Of a stretch of 64,000 nt of DNA, positions 19,301 to 31,429 are shown one piece after another. Under the pieces are notes generated by a model that saw only the letters and a list, made by a program, of their open reading frames with translations, was not told the DNA's origin and ran no database searches. How positions within the stretch are numbered: the stretch's first letter is position 1; each line of letters begins with the position of its first letter. The position numbers were made by a program, and so were the translations under genes. The stretch is from Caloramator sp. E03 (lineage in GTDB: Bacteria > Bacillota > Clostridia > Clostridiales > Caloramatoraceae), in NCBI RefSeq assembly GCF_006016075.1, contig NZ_CP040093.1, positions 2,149,501 through 2,213,500 of the forward strand. Direction: 5' to 3'.

Positions 19301-22300
19301 GATTGAAACTCTGTCGATTTCATAGCTGCAATAATATTTTTTCATGTTTATAGCCTACCTATGAGGGATTGAAACAGACAATAAGTGTAAAGGAGTTTTT
19401 GGAGAAAAATGACAGTTTATAGCCTACCTATGAGGGATTGAAACGATGGTAGTACAATTATTCCAGATATTTTAAATTACCGTTTATAGCCTACCTATGA
19501 GGGATTGAAACTCACTATATTGATAGAAATAAGCATTACCAAATTCCAAGTTTATAGCCTACCTATGAGGGATTGAAACACTGCTTTGTCTACCAATGGA
19601 TGAGGTTCATCCTCATTCGTTTATAGCCTACCTATGAGGGATTGAAACAAATAAAATAAAATAACACTTTTATAAAATATTGTATAGTTTATAGCCTACC
19701 TATGAGGGATTGAAACTTGTATCTTCATCAGTAAAAATGGTTAATTCTGCATTTGTTTATAGCCTACCTATGAGGGATTGAAACATGACATCCCATCTGA
19801 AACTTTCAGTGTTTAAATGTTCGTTTATAGCCTACCTATGAGGGATTGAAACTAAAGAAACTAAACTATCCAAAAATACGATTCCACGTTTATAGCCTAC
19901 CTATGAGGGATTGAAACCTTTCCCAAACTCTGCATTTTCAAAAATCTTTAATGTTTATAGCCTACCTATGAGGGATTGAAACGCTTGTCTGTTGTCATTT
20001 TGGTAAAAATTAAAAGTCCTGTTTATAGCCTACCTATGAGGGATTGAAACTTCTTATCGCAGCTTATATACTGGACTGATAAAAGTGTTTATAGCCTACC
20101 TATGAGGGATTGAAACTATGAAATTTCAAGAAAAAAAGAGAAAACAAAAGAAGTTTATAGCCTACCTATGAGGGATTGAAACTATTACCCAGAGGATAAA
20201 AGAATACTATGTAAGCGAGTTTATAGCCTACCTATGAGGGATTGAAACTCGTCATCTAATTGCAATAAATTATATCTTAATCTTCGTTTATAGCCTACCT
20301 ATGAGGGATTGAAACTGAGGCAGGATAATAAAGGGTGGCTTGTATGTATGCCAGGTTTATAGCCTACCTATGAGGGATTGAAACATTTATGGATTATTCT
20401 CAAATACTTTCACAGATTAAGTTTATAGCCTACCTATGAGGGATTGAAACTGCTCAATTGCAAGAGTTTTATGCTGTTATTGTTTAAGTTTATAGCCTAC
20501 CTATGAGGGATTGAAACCCTTATAACCTTTTCTTATATCTTCTGCTATTGCAGTTTATAGCCTACCTATGAGGGATTGAAACAAATCTTTATACATTTTT
20601 TAACCTCCTTTATATTTTGTTTATAGCCTACCTATGAGGGATTGAAACTATTAAAACAAGAAAAAAGTACAAATATACGGAAAATGTTTATAGCCTACCT
20701 ATGAGGGATTGAAACTATTTTTATATTGACATTATATGGAATTAGTTATAAAAGTTTATAGCCTACCTATGAGGGATTGAAACTGAATATGACCCGTCAA
20801 CTAATACATGGGCTACTAAAGCGTTTATAGCCTACCTATGAGGGATTGAAACTATCGAATATATACCATACACTAATGACGAGGTGGTGCGTTTATAGCC
20901 TACCTATGAGGGATTGAAACAGTTCATCGCCATTTGGCCAACTACAAACAAGGTTATGTTTATAGCCTACCTATGAGGGATTGAAACCTTGTAAGTTGCC
21001 CTTTTAGTCAAGTCCTCTTGAGTAGTTTATAGCCTACCTATGAGGGATTGAAACTTCTTTTTGTTGTCATGACAACCATAAGCCTAATGACAGTTTATAG
21101 CCTACCTATGAGGGATTGAAACAAATAGGAATAACAAAAGAAGGTAATTCAACAACTCTGTTTATAGCCTACCTATGAGGGATTGAAACTTGACCATGTG
21201 GTCAAAAAAGTGTTCAAAAAACTGAGTTTATAGCCTACCTATGAGGGATTGAAACTTGCCTTTGCTATATTCTTTGGCATACTGCGTACCAAGTTTATAG
21301 CCTACCTATGAGGGATTGAAACATTATTGTATATAATAATAGTATAATAAAAAAAATAACGTTTATAGCCTACCTATGAGGGATTGAAACACTGCATTTT
21401 AAAGTTCTTTTGAATTTATATGAGTATAGTTTATAGCCTACCTATGAGGGATTGAAACCTCCTGAACAAGTTAATCAGCTCTTAGATTATGCACAGTTTA
21501 TAGCCTACCTATGAGGGATTGAAACTTTGCTAATGCAAGGGCTTTCTATAAGATAGGATGTGGTTTATAGCCTACCTATGAGGGATTGAAACAGGCTATT
21601 TTTGCCTTATTTTCCCATCCCTCTGGGAGTTTATAGCCTACCTATGAGGGATTGAAACTCTTTGCAATAAGCTCAGCAAGTGCTTTTTCAGCTTCTGTTT
21701 ATAGCCTACCTATGAGGGATTGAAACTAGAAATATTAACAAATATGACTAATTGTGTTATTATGTTTATAGCCTACCTATGAGGGATTGAAACGTTTGTT
21801 TAACTCCCATTTAAGCATTAGGTTTTCAGGTTTATAGCCTACCTATGAGGGATTGAAACACTTGATGTGCCTTAAGATTTCATCTACATGTGCCTTGTTT
21901 ATAGCCTACCTATGAGGGATTGAAACGCTGTTTTTAATTTATCCGTTTTGGATGTACCTAATTGTTTATAGCCTACCTATGAGGGATTGAAACTAGCAGT
22001 CAATTAAGCGAACATGAAAAACTAATATAGTTTATAGCCTACCTATGAGGGATTGAAACAAATCTATCTTTAATCCATTTTCATTGCATATATTGTTTAT
22101 AGCCTACCTATGAGGGATTGAAACTAGTCATTTCCTTTCTCGCATACACAATGAGCAATAGTTTATAGCCTACCTATGAGGGATTGAAACTACAATAACA
22201 AGTTTTTAGATGGGCAGTTATACCCTTTAGTTTATAGCCTACCTATGAGGGATTGAAACAAGCAAGTTCTGCATATTTACCACTCATACTATTTCGTTTA

Positions 22301-23800
22301 TAGCCTACCTATGAGGGATTGAAACTACAATAACAAGTTTTTAGATGGGCAGTTATACCCTTTAGTTTATAGCCTACCTATGAGGGATTGAAACAAGCAA
22401 GTTCTGCATATTTACCACTCATACTATTTCGTTTATAGCCTACCTATGAGGGATTGAAACAAGCAAGTTCTGCATATTTACCACTCATACTATTTCGTTT
22501 ATAGCCTACCTATGAGGGATTGAAACTACAATAACAAGTTTTTAGATGGGCAGTTATACCCTTGTTTATAGCCTACCTATGAGGGATTGAAACTCCTCAC
22601 ATATCATACATCTTGGTATTTGTAATTCCTTTGTTTATAGCCTACCTATGAGGGATTGAAACCAATATAAGAATAGCTTCAAGATCTATACACAAAGTGT
22701 TTATAGCCTACCTATGAGGGATTGAAACCCTTTTTCATAGTACCAATACCCTTGTTTACTACAACCGTTTATAGCCTACCTATGAGGGATTGAAACATAT
22801 AATCAATGATTAATAAATCTAATTCAAACATAGTTTATAGCCTACCTATGAGGGATTGAAACATGACAACAACATCATAATTAATACAGAAATTACCTGC
22901 GTTTATAGCCTACCTATGAGGGATTGAAACAATGGGCAGCAGTAGGATATATTTTAATGCAATTGTGTTTATAGCCTACCTATGAGGGATTGAAACCTAT
23001 AATATAAAAAATCGTTGTATAGGCTTCTAAGTTTATAGCCTACCTATGAGGGATTGAAACCATAGAATTAAAAATATATAAAAAATATTCCATTTTGGTT
23101 TATAGCCTACCTATGAGGGATTGAAACTGCCTAACCTTGCAAATAATCCTACCGGCTCAAGCTCCGTTTATAGCCTACCTATGAGGGATTGAAACAAAAG
23201 ATTTAAAGAAAATAAAGACCAGCCATTGATAAGTTTATAGCCTACCTATGAGGGATTGAAACGTTTTAGCAAAGAATATAAGTAATGGTCTTTTGCCTTC
23301 GTTTATAGCCTACCTATGAGGGATTGAAACTTTAGAATTATATATAAAATTATTAATATTATAATAAGTTTATAGCCTACCTATGAGGGATTGAAACAAG
23401 AAGTAGAGGCAGAAATTGAAAAGTCAAAAAATAAAGTTTATAGCCTACCTATGAGGGATTGAAACTTTGGCTTTTGTTTATAATGTATGTTATATCTGAT
23501 AGTTTATAGCCTACCTATGAGGGATTGAAACAGGGTATGTTAAACCTGGGACACCTGATATGTTTTATAGTTTATAGCCTACCTATGAGGGATTGAAACT
23601 TCGATATAGAAGCGACATAGACAATTCAATGAGAATGTTTATAGCCTACCTATGAGGGATTGAAACTAGGCTCGTGTTCATCTGTAACAAATATAATCTC
23701 ATTGTTTATAGCCTACCTATGAGGGATTGAAACTCCTCAATAAGATAATCTCTCTCAGGGTCTTCAGGGTGTTTATAGCCTACCTATGAGGGATTGAAAT
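13346..23800 (+). CRISPR. Type I-B CRISPR array, about 157 repeats and 156 spacers
   Basis: The 30-bp repeat starts GTTTATAGCCTACCTATGAG and ends GGATTGAAAC. I counted 157 copies by hand (first 13346-13375, last 23771-23800); spacers are mostly 35-39 bp, mean period about 66.8. All copies I read are identical except the last, which ends GAAAT. Transcription is from the leader at 13304. Internal structure: the 200-bp block 14515-14714 (three spacers) is tandemly repeated at 14715-14914; the spacer at 17179-17213 recurs at 18246-18280; two spacers alternate A-B-A-B-B-A between 22191 and 22563, the last A being 2 bp shorter. Several other spacers overlap in sequence, so they come from the same target. 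Confidence 0.98.
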
Positions 23801-23838
23801 ACGTTTTCTTTAACAGTACTGCACTATTGTGGGGTGAT

Positions 23839-24333
23839 ATGTTGGAAGTTAATGGAACTTTGATTTGGTATTATAACATTTGTAAAAGACAAGTATGGCT
23901 AATGTCCCATGGGATTGTGCCTGATCAGCAAGATGAAAACATAGACTTAGGGCGATTTATACATGAGAATTACTATAAGAGGAATAACAAAGAAATACGC
24001 TTTGGAAATGTTGTTTTTGATGTAATGTATGAAAAAGGAAATGAATTGGTCATAGGAGAAGTTAAAAAGTCGTCAACTTTTGAAAATGCTTCAAGATGGC
24101 AACTTTTATTTTATCTAAGGGTGTTGAAAGAGGCTGGAATAAATGCAAAGGGGGTTTTGTGCTATCCAGAGGAAAGAAAGAGAGTTGAAATAGAGCTTGA
24201 TGAAGAAAATTTAAAAAAGCTTGATTTTATGATAAAAGATATAGAGAACATAGTACTTTTGCCTACTCCTCAAAGGGCAGAAAAATGTAGGTATTGTAGG
24301 AATTGTGCTTATAAAGAATATTGTTTTTCATGA
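23839..24333 (+). CDS. cas4: Cas4 iron-sulfur exonuclease of CRISPR adaptation
   Basis: A 164-residue Cas4, which trims prespacers and selects PAM ends with Cas1-Cas2. Cys15 and the C-terminal cluster Cys150, Cys153, Cys156, Cys162 (CRYCRNCAYKEYC) supply the iron-sulfur ligands; the RecB-type nuclease core includes Glu74-Val-Lys76 in GEVKKSS and the QLLFYL motif. ATG 23839 (or TTG 23842) follows GGGGTG at 23831; an in-frame TTG at 23794 would begin inside the last CRISPR repeat and adds residues foreign to the family. Only 38 bp separate it from the array, with no visible promoter there. The cas1 start is eight bases after its stop. Confidence 0.92.
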   Translation: MLEVNGTLIWYYNICKRQVWLMSHGIVPDQQDENIDLGRFIHENYYKRNNKEIRFGNVVFDVMYEKGNELVIGEVKKSSTFENASRWQLLFYLRVLKEAGINAKGVLCYPEERKRVEIELDEENLKKLDFMIKDIENIVLLPTPQRAEKCRYCRNCAYKEYCFS

Positions 24334-24341
24334 GGTGGACT

Positions 24342-25334
24342 ATGAAAAAAGATATATATATTTTTAATAATGGAGAATTAAAACGAAAAGATAATACTCT
24401 TTATTTTGAATGTGGGGAAGGTAAAAAATATCTTCCAGTAGAAAATATAAATAATATCTGGGTATTTGGAGAAGTTGATATAAATAAGAGATTTCTTGAA
24501 TTTGTAAGCGAAAAAGAAATATTAATACATTTTTTTAATTATTTTGGGTATTATGTAGGTACATATTATCCAAGGGAGCATTTGAATTCAGGTTATGTAA
24601 CCTTAAAACAAGCAGAATGCTATTTAAATACAGAAAAAAGATTGAATATAGCTAAAAAATTTGTTGAAGGTGCAGCAAATAATATACTTATTATCTTGAA
24701 ATATTACAAAAATAGAGGTTGTGATTTAGAAAGGGAAATTGAAAATATAAGAGTTAAGATGGGAAGTATTGATTCCTGCAATGACATTGAAACTTTAATG
24801 GCTTTCGAAGGAAATATTAGAGAACATTACTATAAATGTTTTGATAAAATAACTAAAAAAGAAGAATACGCATTTGAAAAAAGAAGCAAAAGACCTCCTT
24901 TAAATAAAATAAATGCTTTAATTAGTTTTGGAAATTCTTTGCTATATACAACGATATTAGGAGAGATATATCAAACCCAGCTTGATCCAAGGATAGGGTA
25001 TCTTCATTCAACTAACACAAGAAAATTTACGTTAAATCTTGACGTTTCAGAAGTATTTAAGCCGTCAATTGTAGATAGGGTTATATTTTCTGTTATAAAT
25101 AAAAATATTATATCCTCAAAGGATTTTCAGCAGCAACTTAATGGAATAATACTTGATGAAACTGGAAAAAAGAAGTTTATAGAAGAATATAATTCAAAAC
25201 TTGAAACAGTATTTAACTATACAAAGCTTAATGCTAATGTAAGCTATAAAAGGCTTATAAGGCTTGAACTTTATAAGCTCCAAAAACATATAACTGACGA
25301 TGAAGAATATACACCATACATTGGGAGGTGGTAG
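24342..25334 (+). CDS. cas1: Cas1 integrase (type I-B)
   Basis: A 330-residue Cas1, the catalytic subunit that inserts new spacers at the leader end. The metal-binding triad is Glu156 (LMAFEGNIR), His222 (GYLHSTNT) and Asp234 (LNLDVSEVF). Length is normal for the I-B subfamily. ATG 24342 with GAGGTGG (24332-24338) is used; the longer in-frame reading from 24321 would overlap cas4. It is in an operon with cas4 upstream and cas2 one base downstream, so these three form the adaptation module at the far end of the array from the other cas genes. Confidence 0.95.
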   Translation: MKKDIYIFNNGELKRKDNTLYFECGEGKKYLPVENINNIWVFGEVDINKRFLEFVSEKEILIHFFNYFGYYVGTYYPREHLNSGYVTLKQAECYLNTEKRLNIAKKFVEGAANNILIILKYYKNRGCDLEREIENIRVKMGSIDSCNDIETLMAFEGNIREHYYKCFDKITKKEEYAFEKRSKRPPLNKINALISFGNSLLYTTILGEIYQTQLDPRIGYLHSTNTRKFTLNLDVSEVFKPSIVDRVIFSVINKNIISSKDFQQQLNGIILDETGKKKFIEEYNSKLETVFNYTKLNANVSYKRLIRLELYKLQKHITDDEEYTPYIGRW

Positions 25335-25335
25335 A

Positions 25336-25599
25336 ATGTTTGTAATACTTGTTTATGATGTTGGGGAAAAAAGAGTAAATAAAGTTCTAAAAAAATGCAG
25401 GCAATACTTGAATTGGGTTCAAAACTCTGTTTTTGAAGGAGAAATTAGTGAAGGTAATATTAAAAAACTTAAAATGGAACTTAACAGTATAATCAAAAAC
25501 AACGAGGATTCGGTTATAATCTATAATTTTCAAAATACAAGATATTCTGATAGAGAAGTTATGGGCCTTAAGAAAAATGGATTTGATATTATAATATGA
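25336..25599 (+). CDS. cas2: Cas2 adaptation protein
   Basis: An 87-residue Cas2, the dimeric bridge of the Cas1-Cas2 integrase. The N-terminal strand FVILVYDV carries the conserved Asp8, followed by EKRVNKVLKKCRQYLNWVQNS, which is the typical first helix and SVFEG strand. ATG 25336 overlaps the Shine-Dalgarno region GGGAGGTGG that contains the cas1 stop; a longer in-frame reading from 25300 is not needed. The gene ends exactly where a strong hairpin begins. It is the last gene of the CRISPR-Cas locus. Confidence 0.95.
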   Translation: MFVILVYDVGEKRVNKVLKKCRQYLNWVQNSVFEGEISEGNIKKLKMELNSIIKNNEDSVIIYNFQNTRYSDREVMGLKKNGFDIII

Positions 25600-25627
25600 A
25601 ACCCTTCCTGTTTATTAGGAAGGGTTT
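25599..25627. terminator. Bidirectional terminator between cas2 and the chemoreceptor gene
   Basis: AAACCCTTCCT (25599-25609) pairs perfectly with AGGAAGGGTTT (25617-25627) around a seven-base loop. It starts at the last base of the cas2 stop and lies four bases from the convergent chemoreceptor stop, so it can serve both. The T residues are within the stem ends rather than a long tail. Confidence 0.75.
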
Positions 25628-25631
25628 AAAT

Positions 25632-27659
25632 TTATATCCTAAACTTTGCAACTGATTGCATAAGCTCATTAGAAATTGATGTAAGTTCTTCAACTGAATG
25701 AGCAACTTCCTGGGCAGAGGCTGACATTTCTTGGCTTGAAGCTGAAATTTCCTCAGTTGAGGCAGAAGACTCCTCTATAATACTTGATACGTTTTCAGTT
25801 TTAGCTAAAACATCATTTTTAACATGAACTGTAAGGTCAACAGATTTATAAACATCTTCAATAGTTGGGACTATAGTCTCTACAGAATCTAATATGTTTT
25901 CAAAGGATTTTACTGTTTCATCAACGTTTTCTATTTGTGATTTAACCTGATTATCAACTTCCTTTGCTGTTACTATTACTTCCTTTGTATCTTGGTTTAT
26001 GGAAAGTACTAAAGTTTTTATTTCATCAGCAAACTGTCTGGACTCTTCTGCAAGTTTTCTAACTTCTTCTGCTACAACAGCAAAACCTCTTCCAGACTCT
26101 CCGGCTCTGGCGGCTTCTATTGCAGCATTAAGTGCTAAAAGGTTTGTTTGCTCTGCAATAGTTGTTATAGCATCGGTTATGCTGCTAACCTTTGATATTG
26201 AATTTGAAAGGTTAATAACTTTGTTGTTTACAATATTAAAGGATTCTTTTATATTTTCAATAGACTGTAAAAGTTGATTAAGTTCACTTTTGCCAATATT
26301 AACTTTATTTTTTGTATTATGTGCTGAGTTTTTTACTAATTCTAGTTTTTCATAGATGTTATCCATATTTTTAGCAAGATCATGCATTAGGCTTACAACA
26401 TCTAAAATCTCCTGGGATTGTGTTTGGGCACCTTTAGCCATTTCGTTCATTGTTGCAGATACCTGCTCAGAACTTGCCGCCATCTCCTGAGATGTTGAAT
26501 TAAGTGAATTGCAGGCATTTTCTATTTTTTTAGTTTTTGAATTAATGTCGTTAATAATATCTTTAAATGAGCTTTGAAGAACATTTATTGCTTTTGATAT
26601 ATCTCCTAATTCATCTTTTTTCTTAATTAATTTTTCATTAAAATTATTTGATAAATCTCCTTTTGACATTAAATTTAAATAATCTTTTATTTCATTTAAA
26701 GTTGTTACAGAGTTTTTGGATAGTATGAATAATATTGACCCAACAACAAGAAATGAAATAATCCCTATAGCTGATAATATTATTGTTATTCTTGAAACTG
26801 AATCATAAACAGACTTCATTGAAAGTCCAACATCAATTGCCCCTATAAGTTTATTATCCACATATACAGGAGTTAAAACATCATAAACATTTACCTTTTT
26901 AACGTCATAATAGTATTCTGAAGAATATTCCTTCCCGTTAACAGCAGCAGTTTTGCTACCTTCATCTTTAAGCTCAATTCCAATCCTGTTTTTATCAGTA
27001 TGAGCTACAGCTTTTAAGTTTGTGTCAATGAAAAGAGCGTATACTATATTAGGATTTTTACCTATTTCATCTATAATCGATTGATAGCTTGTTTTCTCAA
27101 CTAAATCCTGAACTTTATTTGCAAGTAACCCTACTTGTACCATACCGCCCTTTGGGTTATGTACATATCCGTATTTATAGTAGTTATCATCTTCTGTACT
27201 TTTTCTTATGTTTTCCATGAAATTGTTTTGGCTTCCAGTTAAAACTGAATAAGATATATGTTTATTATCAAATGTATAGCCAATACTTGATTGGAGATTG
27301 GAATAAATTATTTTTCCAGAAGGATCAGTATAATTTATTTCATCAACTCCCATAGATTTTGCAATATTATTTAAAACTTCATTATTAATATAAGATTGCG
27401 ACAATACTATATTGCAAGTTGTTTTTATCTTGTCTTCAATTTGTTCATTGAGAGAGTTATAGGCACTTTTACTTTGCTCTATTCTTTTTGCTAACTGTCT
27501 TGTTAAGTTTAATCCATCTTCTTTAGTTGTTTTAATTGTAGATACTCTTACAATATAACCTGATATTACCGTAATAAATACAAAAGTAATAAGAAGAATA
27601 AAAAGGGGCAGAAGTGTTAGTTTAAAATTTAACGAATTTAGGTTGAATTTTTTCTTCAA
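25632..27659 (-). CDS. Methyl-accepting chemotaxis protein with extracellular Cache-type sensor
   Basis: A 675-residue chemoreceptor. A membrane helix at about residues 14-35 is followed by a periplasmic-side sensor of roughly 250 residues that resembles double Cache domains. A second helix follows near 292-315 ([20 protein letters not shown]), then a HAMP segment and a long coiled signalling domain. The signalling tip, with [20 protein letters not shown], and the adjacent [18 protein letters not shown] are diagnostic for CheA/CheW coupling. The start is TTG at 27659 with GGGAGG eight bases away. It is monocistronic and convergent with cas2. The ligand is unknown; Cache domains often bind small organic acids or amino acids. 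Confidence 0.93.
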   Translation of the reverse strand: MKKKFNLNSLNFKLTLLPLFILLITFVFITVISGYIVRVSTIKTTKEDGLNLTRQLAKRIEQSKSAYNSLNEQIEDKIKTTCNIVLSQSYINNEVLNNIAKSMGVDEINYTDPSGKIIYSNLQSSIGYTFDNKHISYSVLTGSQNNFMENIRKSTEDDNYYKYGYVHNPKGGMVQVGLLANKVQDLVEKTSYQSIIDEIGKNPNIVYALFIDTNLKAVAHTDKNRIGIELKDEGSKTAAVNGKEYSSEYYYDVKKVNVYDVLTPVYVDNKLIGAIDVGLSMKSVYDSVSRITIILSAIGIISFLVVGSILFILSKNSVTTLNEIKDYLNLMSKGDLSNNFNEKLIKKKDELGDISKAINVLQSSFKDIINDINSKTKKIENACNSLNSTSQEMAASSEQVSATMNEMAKGAQTQSQEILDVVSLMHDLAKNMDNIYEKLELVKNSAHNTKNKVNIGKSELNQLLQSIENIKESFNIVNNKVINLSNSISKVSSITDAITTIAEQTNLLALNAAIEAARAGESGRGFAVVAEEVRKLAEESRQFADEIKTLVLSINQDTKEVIVTAKEVDNQVKSQIENVDETVKSFENILDSVETIVPTIEDVYKSVDLTVHVKNDVLAKTENVSSIIEESSASTEEISASSQEMSASAQEVAHSVEELTSISNELMQSVAKFRI

Positions 27660-28008
27660 TTTTTAATCCTCCCTTGCTGTTTTTTTAAATCTGTGCCACT
27701 GTTAAGATTAATAGATAATTTAAAAATAGTGATATTTTTAATAGTTTAATAATAAATTAAATTAAACTAAATAATTAAATAAAATTATGAAAAATTTCCA
27801 ATCTATATTATAATATTTATTTGTTTCCAATACAAGACAATTTTTTATATTTTAACAAAAAAATCGACAAATTTTTAAAGATAAATGCTTAGATTTTTAT
27901 TTTATAAGCAAAAAAATTTAATCTATGCAGGATTTAATATTATAATATAGAAAATATTATATTGGTAAAAAAGCAATCTAAATATATTTTTATTAAGAGG
28001 AGATTTTT
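27660..28008. other. Divergent intergenic region
   Basis: About 350 very AT-rich bases between the divergent chemoreceptor and response-regulator genes. It must hold both promoters; TATAAT at 27941-27946 is a candidate -10 box for the regulator, with only a weak -35. AGAGGAG precedes the regulator start at 28009. I see no gene or clear operator. Confidence 0.5.
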
Positions 28009-29616
28009 ATGATTAAAGTAGTTATTGCAGATGATGAAATGAAGGTTTGTCAGTTGATTTGTAATCTTATAGATTGGGAATCAATAGATATGAATATTGT
28101 TGGAATTGCAAATAACGGTGTTGAAGCCCTTGAACTAATAAAAAAACATAAGCCAGATATAGTAATAACAGACATAAGAATGCCAGGATATGATGGACTT
28201 GAGCTTATTAAATATGGAAAAGAGATAAAAGAGGATATAGATTTTATTATAATAAGTGGATATAGTCATTTTGAATATGCTAAAACTGCAATAAAATATG
28301 GAGTTATAGATTATTTATTAAAACCTATAAAAAAAGATGAGCTTTTAGAGATATTATATAAAATAAGAAAAAAGAATAAGCAAAGAGATGAGGATATATC
28401 TAACGAAAATATAAAACTTAATTTAAAAAAAGATCTTAGTAAATTAAGGTCATTGTTTTTTGTTGAAAAATTATTAAACAGTAATAAAAATATAAAAAAA
28501 CTTACATTGGAAGAATGTAATACAAATTATTACTTTAAATTTCAAAAGGGCATTTTTCAAATATTAATTATCAAATTTGATTATGAATATGCAGCACAGA
28601 TTGAAAATAGTTTAAATATCATAAAGGATAAGATAACTAATATAATAGAAAAAATGTTAAGACCGGAATGTTTTGAAATTGAGGTATATTTTAACAATAG
28701 CAGAGGATATTGTCTTTTAAATTACAAAGAAGAAAATAAAAAGATAATAAGAAAATTAATTAAAAATTGTTTAGATGAGTTCATTATTCAAAAAAATATC
28801 TATGGAAGAATTGAGTTTACAATAGGGCTTGGAGTAGCTGTTAAGGATATAAATGAGATAGAGAATTCTTTATTTACTGCTGAGGCAGCAGTTGATCAGC
28901 GTCTAATTGAAGGTACTGAAAAAATAATTGAGAATATACAATTAAAAAATAATAAAGATACTTCTTTAATAATTAGTTTTACTAATAGTTTAGAAAAATC
29001 AATTGAAATATTAGATTTAAATGGAGTTATTAAAGTTTGTGAATCATTAAAAGAAAAATTGACTAAAAATTCTAATATTTTAGGCTGCGAACTTTTTTAC
29101 TATGTAAAAGAGGCTTTTAATATTTATTTATTGATTTTAAAAAAATATCAATTGAACACAAAGGATTTAGAACAAAAAAATCAGCCCTTTTATCAACGTT
29201 TAGAGTTGTGTAGTAGTGCATCAGAGCTGTTCTTATGCTTTGAAAAATATATAAAAGAATCCTTTGAAATGATAGTAAAAGATAAAAAACAGGAAGATTT
29301 AAGACCAATAAGAATAGCAAAACAATTTATAAATGATAATTATATGAAACCTATTACACTTAAAGAAGTTAGTGATTATGTGGGGTTTAATGATTCTTAT
29401 TTTAGTTTTTTATTTAAAAGAGAAAATGGTATAACATTTTTAGAATATCTTTCAGAGGTTAGAATGAATAAAGCAAAGGAGCTATTAAAAAATACTGATT
29501 TAAGTGTAGCTGAAATTTGTGAAAAAGTAGGGTATAACGATTTAAAGCATTTTGTAAAAAGTTTTAAAAAATATACGGGAATTAAACCAAGTGAGTATAG
29601 GAAACTTTTTTCATAG
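28009..29616 (+). CDS. YesN-type response regulator, receiver plus AraC-type DNA-binding domain
   Basis: A 535-residue regulator. The N-terminal receiver (residues 1-125) has the acidic pair Asp8-Asp9, phospho-acceptor Asp55 in VITDIRMPG and Lys in LLKPIKK. A linker of about 300 residues follows, and the C-terminal 100 residues are an AraC-type double helix-turn-helix (ITLKEVSDYVGFNDSYFSF, then VAEICEKVGYNDLKHFVKSF). In Firmicutes such proteins pair with YesM-type kinases and switch on nearby sugar ABC transporter genes. The partner kinase gene follows after 14 bases but is broken by an IS30 element, so this regulator may now be unphosphorylated or cross-talk with another kinase. Confidence 0.93.
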   Translation: MIKVVIADDEMKVCQLICNLIDWESIDMNIVGIANNGVEALELIKKHKPDIVITDIRMPGYDGLELIKYGKEIKEDIDFIIISGYSHFEYAKTAIKYGVIDYLLKPIKKDELLEILYKIRKKNKQRDEDISNENIKLNLKKDLSKLRSLFFVEKLLNSNKNIKKLTLEECNTNYYFKFQKGIFQILIIKFDYEYAAQIENSLNIIKDKITNIIEKMLRPECFEIEVYFNNSRGYCLLNYKEENKKIIRKLIKNCLDEFIIQKNIYGRIEFTIGLGVAVKDINEIENSLFTAEAAVDQRLIEGTEKIIENIQLKNNKDTSLIISFTNSLEKSIEILDLNGVIKVCESLKEKLTKNSNILGCELFYYVKEAFNIYLLILKKYQLNTKDLEQKNQPFYQRLELCSSASELFLCFEKYIKESFEMIVKDKKQEDLRPIRIAKQFINDNYMKPITLKEVSDYVGFNDSYFSFLFKRENGITFLEYLSEVRMNKAKELLKNTDLSVAEICEKVGYNDLKHFVKSFKKYTGIKPSEYRKLFS

Positions 29617-29630
29617 GTGGGAAAATATAA

Positions 29631-30199
29631 ATGAAAAAAAGAAATATTTGCTATTTATCATATCGAGTATTTTTATTTATTTTATTGTTGCTTATTTTTA
29701 ATATTTTTTTATTTCTATTTTGGATGGTTACATCAATATTAGAAAAGAAATATTTTATTACCTTATCAGTATTTTTTATATTTTTAGTAACTATTATTTT
29801 TATAGGCTATAAATTTATTTATATACCCTATAAAGAAACAGCAAAGGTATTAGAGTTTTTTTCAAAGGGGTATACACTTCAGGGAATATATGAATTAAGA
29901 TATCCACTTAGTCCTGAGTTTTACGATGCAATAAAAAAGTTTAAGTCTTATGTAGATGTAAATGAGATGATAAGTGCTACGAAAAGACAAGCCCAGTATC
30001 TTGCACTGCAAAATCAGATTAATCCACATTTTTTATATAACAGTTTGGAAGGTATTAGAGGAGAGGCAATATCAGCAGGATTAAATAGCTTGGCAGAAAT
30101 GACAGAAGCATTAGCAACATTTTTCCGTTATATCATTTCTAATATGGAGCATTTAGTAACTTTAGAGGATGAATTAGAAAGCATTGAAAATTATTTTAT
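29631..30199 (+). pseudogene. 5' part of an IS30-interrupted YesM-type sensor histidine kinase
   Basis: The fragment encodes two N-terminal membrane helices (about residues 12-36 and 43-62) with almost no extracellular loop, a linker, and the His_kinase phospho-acceptor block LQNQINPHFLYNSLEG. Reading continues into the insertion sequence and stops at 30230. The 14 bases 30186-30199 (GAAAATTATTTTAT) recur at 31543-31556 after the element. Joining 30199 to 31557 restores one frame of 342 codons, with ENYF continuing into IIQKYRFGERL. The kinase is unusually short in its sensing part, so it may have relied on a partner protein for signal input. Confidence 0.92.
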
Positions 30200-30269
30200 G
30201 ATTCATTGTATAATTAAATGCAACAGGTAAAAAATATTTAAACCATAGTGAAAATCATGTATGATATAG

Positions 30270-31349
<1,080 letters not shown>

Positions 31350-31381
31350 ATCATATTATGAATATTGTAGATGCCACTTGT

Positions 31382-31429
31382 GGTATGTCAAGGGTAAAGC
31401 TACGCCTGCTACGCAGCCCTTGACATACC
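31382..31429. other. GC-rich hairpin near the right end of the IS30 element
   Basis: GGTATGTCAAGGG (31382-31394) pairs perfectly with CCCTTGACATACC (31417-31429) around a 22-base loop. It lies between the transposase stop and the right inverted repeat. It is clearly richer in G+C than its surroundings. It could end the transposase transcript or protect the element from outside transcription. Confidence 0.6.

Noticed and set aside
21190-21230. Short palindrome TTGACC-ATGT-GGTCAA in a spacer as a regulatory site
   Set aside because: Stems of six bases are expected by chance several times among 156 spacers.
23794-23838. Longer cas4 start inside the last CRISPR repeat
   Set aside because: The extra residues come from repeat DNA and do not fit Cas4; ATG 23839 has a nearby ribosome site.
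25999-26277. A 92-codon frame antisense to the chemoreceptor gene
   Set aside because: It mirrors the alanine-rich signalling domain codons and has no start signals; it is a shadow.
27930-27965. AT palindromes before the YesN-type gene as operators
   Set aside because: Runs of A and T make such short palindromes common here; no distinctive dyad is seen.
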